This document shows positions 58,930 to 64,000 of a stretch of DNA of 64,000 nt, piece by piece. Source of the stretch: Macrotrachela quadricornifera (lineage: Eukaryota > Rotifera > Eurotatoria > Philodinida > Philodinidae); the NCBI GenBank assembly GCA_022393335.1, contig JAJEKB010009567.1:1-64000 (forward strand). Direction: 5' to 3'. Each line of letters begins with the position of its first letter. Position 1 is the stretch's first letter. Position numbers and translations under genes: made by a program. The notes under the pieces are model-generated. The model was not told the DNA's origin, made no database searches, and was given only the letters and a program-made list of their open reading frames with translations.

Positions 58930-60638
58930 TATATCAATTAAGAAAATGGATAGAATTTCATAATTATCTTGGTTTATCTATCATAATTTCGTTTAATTGT
59001 GTTCTTTTTTTCTTCTTCTGTTTCCATTTTTGTTATTTCGTATGTTTTATTTTTACGTATGCTTAAAACATGTAATGTACGCCTTTGGTGAGTATTTGTA
59101 CTCAAGTAAACAACCCAAAATGCGTTGTTACCATTAACTTTGCATTCATTCATATTTATAAGCACACTCTCTGTACCTCAAGCTAGTTCAACATAATCGA
59201 TTGCTGAAAAGTACGAGTTGAGAGGGTTAGCTGATTGAATTTATCTTTTCGGCAAGAAATGGATCACTTGGAAGCTACTTTTATCCAAAATGGTGTTTTT
59301 TTCTGAAAGCTACAACTCAATTGATTGATATTTTGTACAAAAAGATTATTATTTTCTGATTAAGGTGGGCAAAAGTACGATAGCAGAAAATTGTTGTTAT
59401 GAGTGTTTATTTGATTACATTTATATTTACATTGTTTCTAGTCTTACTCAAACATATTTGTTTGGTTAAGACTGACTACGCAAGCAACTGATCTTCTAAA
59501 ATGACTTAAGAATGAATTTATGTGGCAATATTCGTCAATGAGAAACCATTTAAAATTAATTTCTATTCGGCATCAGTAGCATTTGGTAATGAAAGCAACA
59601 CGTACGATTACAGAAGCAATACAAAAAAAAAATAAATTAAAGTCATGCCTACATTTGATGCACGTCATTTCACTCCCTTTCTTTGTGTACTTTCAAATGA
59701 GCAATACATCTCTTCATTTATTTGTCTTTAATTCAGAACCGAGCCTTTTTGTTCTTTTAGCTTTTCCTTAATGTTACTGCGCGCATTTTTCATGTTTTTC
59801 CTACTATCAAAATGATGTTGTTTGTAATTCATTATTTAATTCTTTCCTTTAGCATTCAAACTCGATCCTCTTCAGTGCGTTTTTTTATTTAATCAGCAAT
59901 TTAACAACTTAAATGAAGCGTTGTTAAAGGGGCCTCCATCAGAAACGAACTCTGTTATTTTCTCATCCAATTCCAATCAAAATTCTAGAGAATATTACTC
60001 TTGACTTGAATAGATTATGGTTAAAGTATCTCCGGCAAATCTCAAAGATATCCACAAGTTCCAGTCCATTCATTACCCTTTCCGTGTGGAAGGTTTTTAC
60101 AAATGAGATTACTAGATAATTATGTCGAGATGGTTGTTAAACTGTACAGTGACCTTAGGGCTTGATTTTCACAGGCTTCGATTTTTGAATTTTTCTTTGT
60201 TTGATTTTTAAAAATACTTTTTCGAAAAATGCTCAATTTCAAAGTACTAATAAATATGAAATATCTCAGTTTTTTATTTCAGCAAAAGAGAAATTCAATA
60301 GTCAGAGTCTGTGACAATCTAGCCCTAACTGTTCTCTATTTAACAAAAAAAAATATCCCTTCTCTGTTAGGTCATTATTAAGAAATTTGTCCTCGCGTAA
60401 ACGATAAATTTGAAAAAAATTGATTTTCAGAAAAATGAAAATGAAATTCGAAAATTACTTTAAAAAATCATAAATATTCTGAAAGAGGAGACTTCGTCGC
60501 ACCTTTATATGACGAAAAAAATCAATTTCGACTTTTCTGAAGGAGACCACCTTTAAAAAGATATTGACATAAGAGAATATATCGTATTCTGAATAGTTCC
60601 AATTCACAACAAAACGGACTTATCTTTTCCTCATCAAT
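58930..60638. other. Gene-poor region upstream of the ankyrin gene
   Basis: No gene or clear repeat recognised. The stretch near 60170-60550 has several AAAA/TTTT-rich near-inverted segments without a clean structure. Confidence 0.3.
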
Positions 60639-63600
60639 ATGCACAACAATCGCAGTCAAGTAAGTCCTGCGATAGAAAATAATACAACCTTGCGACCATC
60701 GACATCATCTGAACATTCATCTGATCAATTACGTTCTCGTACTTCACCAAATATAACAGCTATCGTATGGAAAGAAATAGCTGAACAGCACAAACCACGA
60801 CGTCGCTCTCTTGATAACATGCTTGGTGATAATATTGTATCCAATTACCAGAGTAGAGAAGAGACTGTTCGAGAAACCTTACGCCAGGTGAATCATCTCT
60901 ATAATTTTGAAAATATCTTATTCTTCTACGTCTTTGGTTTTTAGGTTATCATAAAGCATAAGGATTGGGACTCATATTTGTCCTCCAATTCTGATTATAT
61001 TTCTTGCATGTCAAATTGCTCGTGTCATTGGTGGTGCTGGTGTTTCTGTTGTTCTGATCATCGAGAACGACACTTTTTGCAAGTGTTGGATAGTAATTTT
61101 CTGTGTGCCTTGCACTATGCCGTTCTTTACAATAATTTTCGCGTTTGTCAATCACTTTTACAAGATAAAAAATGCGGTATGTCTAGCAATTTTTGCGTTG
61201 TACATATTTTTAATTTATGTAACTGAATTAGCTGTCAATATCAAAGGAACCAACCGTGAGACTGTACTGCATATGTATGCACGCCGACAAAAATGGTTAA
61301 AGACTAATGAAGTTGTAAGAGCCAATTTGAAATTTATTTTGTTCTCATCAATTAGTATACGCATTATTTTTTTAAAGGATCCTGGTGACCAAATCTTGGA
61401 TTTACTTCTTGAATTTAAATCTACAATTGAAATCGATGCTTTCGATGATGAATTGCAAACACCGGTATATTGTTTGACAATAGCATGCATCCTTCTAAAA
61501 TATAACAAGCTTTTGCCTAAACGATTATTCAGTGATGAAACTATATTTCCTTCTTATCGTTTCATGAAAGTTGTACCACTAGTTCTTGAAATATCGTATT
61601 TTCATAGTCTTCATACTATACCGCATGTAGCTGATTTGCATAAAATCATTTCTTGTCTCGCACCGCTCAGTAGCATTAATACAGACTAAGAGAATTTTAT
61701 TATGTGACAATGTAAAAAATATGAGAAGTAAACATAAAATAATACACAAATAGTGCAAATGACTTATTATTTTCACTGTGATTTGTAGTCGAGTAGATGC
61801 AAGTTTCGCACTTTTTTCTCAATCTTTTTTTTTTAAAAATTCGGCTGATACTTTTTTGTTGTTGATTCCTTCTCTATGTCAAAATGGCGAAACGTAATCG
61901 AATCAAAATATTTATGTACACTTATTTAAGTTTAATTTAGAACTGAGATTAAATTCAGATTTTTTGCCGCATATTATCCATAGTCAAGTTTTATAGGGAG
62001 AGAAAATCTAAATGCAAGAGTTTGAATTGTTCATTGAGAAAAACAGATATCGATATGTACTTTTTAAAAAGCATAAGGAGATGACAAATAACCCCAAACT
62101 CATTCCTGAAAGTGTCATATATATTCTATCATCAGAGAAAGATTTTATACCAGAATACCAGAATGATGACTCATCTAGATATTTAGATCAAAATTTTCAT
62201 CAATATATTGTAGTAACTAAGATACTGCGGTTAAAGCTACAGCGAGATAACTTTTCCATTCTCATAACTTTTGTAGTGTGTTTGAATAGACAGAATCATC
62301 AAAACATGAATTTGAATTTCTTTGTAATGTTGTAAAAAGATGTTAAAGTTCAACTTTTATGTAGAAATCAGTTGAAAATATGATAAGATTTTTGCAGATA
62401 GTTCGCGAAAAAAAATCTAAGTAATGCCAACTCAATCTCAACTGTTTCAGCGCGTTATCATGTTTGACCGCATCTTTCTCCTTCTTCTCGAAAGCACTGT
62501 TCTCCCGTTCTTACCGCGTCGCGCCATCACTGATAAACATATATTAGAACACTGTATAGCATTCGTTTCAACATTGTAATTGAAAAACCTGTATGATCTG
62601 ATAACGACTTCCAGAATCATTTGAATATAATTTTTTTAAACTTCGCCAACAATTTAGAAGCTCGAGCGCATTTGTACACCGAATATGTCGTTGTTCAAGT
62701 TGCGAAAAATTCATAATAGACATTTGTTCATTTTTGATGACGCTTTCTTTGAGAATCTAAAATCTACTCTATTGTTCTCTTTCCTTGGACAATCTATATA
62801 CTGAGATAACATAGTAGATCCATGCCATATGGTCCGATTGGAAATCTCTGGTTTCTTTCACTTATTTTCATAGCTGATCAAAACCACATTCATTTCCTTT
62901 GTTCTGGGTATCTTGCAATGAACAAAGTCAAAAGTTCGCCGTGAATAACCTTCCAATTGACTAAACAAGCAACCGACCATGAGCTAACAGATTGATCAGT
63001 TTTCGCGTTAAGTGTATACCTTATAGCTGACAACTGATATCACCGAATGAAAATCGTCAAAATACAGACCATTGGATCTCTTCCGATGATCTTTATTAAT
63101 AGTCTGTGTTTTGAAGATGTTTCTTATCGATGATCACCCTTTGTATACAATTTTTGGGTATATATATATACTTACCAAGAAAGTGCCTACTCAACTGTTA
63201 TACAAATACTATAGATTGTGTGATACGGTTGTATTAGTAGATAAGTACATTGATATCGATTCTGGTGAGCTACGGTTTCTGTTAAGTTTTTGATACTTTA
63301 TTTTTTTTAAGAAGTTTTGTTTATGTAGAATATCTTTTTGTGTATTTAACATAATTACGGTATTGAGTTAGGAAAGAAGTTACAGGATGATGTTATTAAG
63401 TATTCTTACGCAGGACGATTTTCATATTATAATATTACGAGAAATATGTAAATGAATGCGGTAAATTGTTGGTCATGGAAATAATCAGAATTAAATTCTC
63501 ATATTTCATTTGGTTCATAAGACACGAAGAGGAAACATAATATATGCATTCAGACCGATTTCTATCATCAATTTTATACTTAACAGTTGCATCATGCTGT

Positions 63601-64000
63601 GAAAAATAACAATTGTTCTTATGCAAAGTGGCTTATCGATCATGGAGCTGATGTGACAGTACGTAGAAACTAGCATTTTAAAGTCAATTTTTGTTCATGT
63701 ATCAATAACGAATTAATGATCTAGAAATCAAGTCGATTCAGTGAAACTCCACTCCATTTAGCATGCAGTTTATCGTCAGATGATGATTCTCTACGAATGG
63801 TTGAAGTACTCTTATCTAGTACAGATCCAATATTGAAAGAAGCCATGGTAAGCAAGAGGGAGAGAATAAGTGAGTTTATTAGAAGAAATATTATTTTCCT
63901 ATTTCACAGTTGTTTGCAAAGCCGACCACTTTAACTCGATTACAACGTCATTATGCTAATATACAAGATGCCAATGGAAAGACAGCAATATGTCGAGCTG
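60639..64000 (+). CDS. Ankyrin-repeat protein, 5' part (gene runs off the right edge)
   Basis: Seven exons join in frame: 60639-60887, 60945-61176, 61232-61314, 61378-61464, 63587-63658, 63725-63847 and 63910 onward. Exon 1 is Ser/Arg-rich and disordered (MHNNRSQVSPAIENNTTLRP…). Exon 2 holds a Cys/Trp-rich stretch (CHWWCWCFCC) and then the first repeat, ALHYAVLYNNFRVCQSLL. Further repeats read NIKGTNRETVLHMYARR, DELQTP joined to LHHAVKNNNCSYAKWLIDHG, and SETPLHLACSLSS…VEVLLSS. The protein type is clear, but there is too little to name the family. The 2.1-kb intron between exons 4 and 5 cuts one ankyrin repeat; if it is not removed, the frame reads on to a stop at about 61689. Confidence 0.65.
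61465..63586. other. 2.1-kb intron of the ankyrin gene
   Basis: Very long compared with the 55-70-bp introns beside it. It holds a read-through frame to about 61689 and a separate open frame of 107 codons at 62012-62335 (MQEFELFIEKNRYRYVLF…). Neither is recognised. It also contains a less AT-rich patch near 62440-62540. It could contain an inserted element, though no terminal repeats were found. Confidence 0.4.

Noticed and set aside
1..64000. CRISPR array, bacterial operon or virus
   Set aside because: No direct-repeat/spacer pattern or viral gene seen; spliced metazoan genes occur throughout.

Overview
The window looks like nuclear DNA of a small invertebrate. It is strongly AT-rich, has many short GT-AG introns of about 50-80 bp, and carries clear metazoan orthologues (alpha-type nicotinic receptor, CASC3/Barentsz, SPATA4, LRRC34, purple acid phosphatase ACP7). 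Compact gene blocks alternate with kilobase-long gene-poor stretches holding small mobile elements. I favour a rotifer, bdelloid-like, but this is inference: no sequence here is diagnostic, and a monogonont or another lophotrochozoan stays possible. Many start codons lie 0-25 nt behind a polypyrimidine-AG acceptor, as expected where mRNAs receive a trans-spliced leader.

Layout. 1-4112: three same-strand genes about 100 bp apart: UBA3 (NEDD8-activating E1), a syntaxin-6-like Qc-SNARE, and the N-terminal part of TGS1 (cap trimethylation). 4113-11672: a gene-poor block with three copies of a dispersed repeat, a 69-bp tandem repeat, GC-rich degenerate palindromic repeats and an orphan three-exon fragment. 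11673-14973: a SKAP-like PH-SH3 adaptor and LRRC34. 15449-23367: a copper block with a stand-alone HMA metal-binding protein, a CTR1-type importer (SLC31) and an ATP7-type copper ATPase, whose intron carries a TIR mini-element. 23368-27597: a 1.26-kb TIR element with a perfect 8-bp target duplication, and an orphan exon pair.

27598-36054: an intronless GT31 glycosyltransferase, a 1.17-kb long inverted repeat able to form a long hairpin, then PPCDC (coenzyme A synthesis), RPS26 and ACP7. 37810-43348: an unrecognised small protein, a LIN-24/ETX-MTX2-like (aerolysin-fold) protein with a repeat-laden 1.9-kb intron, and an unrecognised 56-residue protein. 45571-54714: nicotinic receptor alpha-type subunit (with one intron that appears to be GT-TG), CASC3, SPATA4, an SGNH/GDSL hydrolase and a small beta-rich protein. 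54715-60638: gene-poor, with a roughly 300-bp fold-back element. 60639-64000: an ankyrin-repeat gene running off the end, with one ankyrin repeat split by a 2.1-kb intron.

Functional themes: a copper import/chaperone/export set in one 8-kb block; an RNA-cap and exon-junction pair (TGS1, CASC3) in a genome that probably trans-splices; and a diverse set of non-coding inverted-repeat elements. Exon limits come from reading splice sites by eye, so multi-exon spans are gene models, not proven transcripts.
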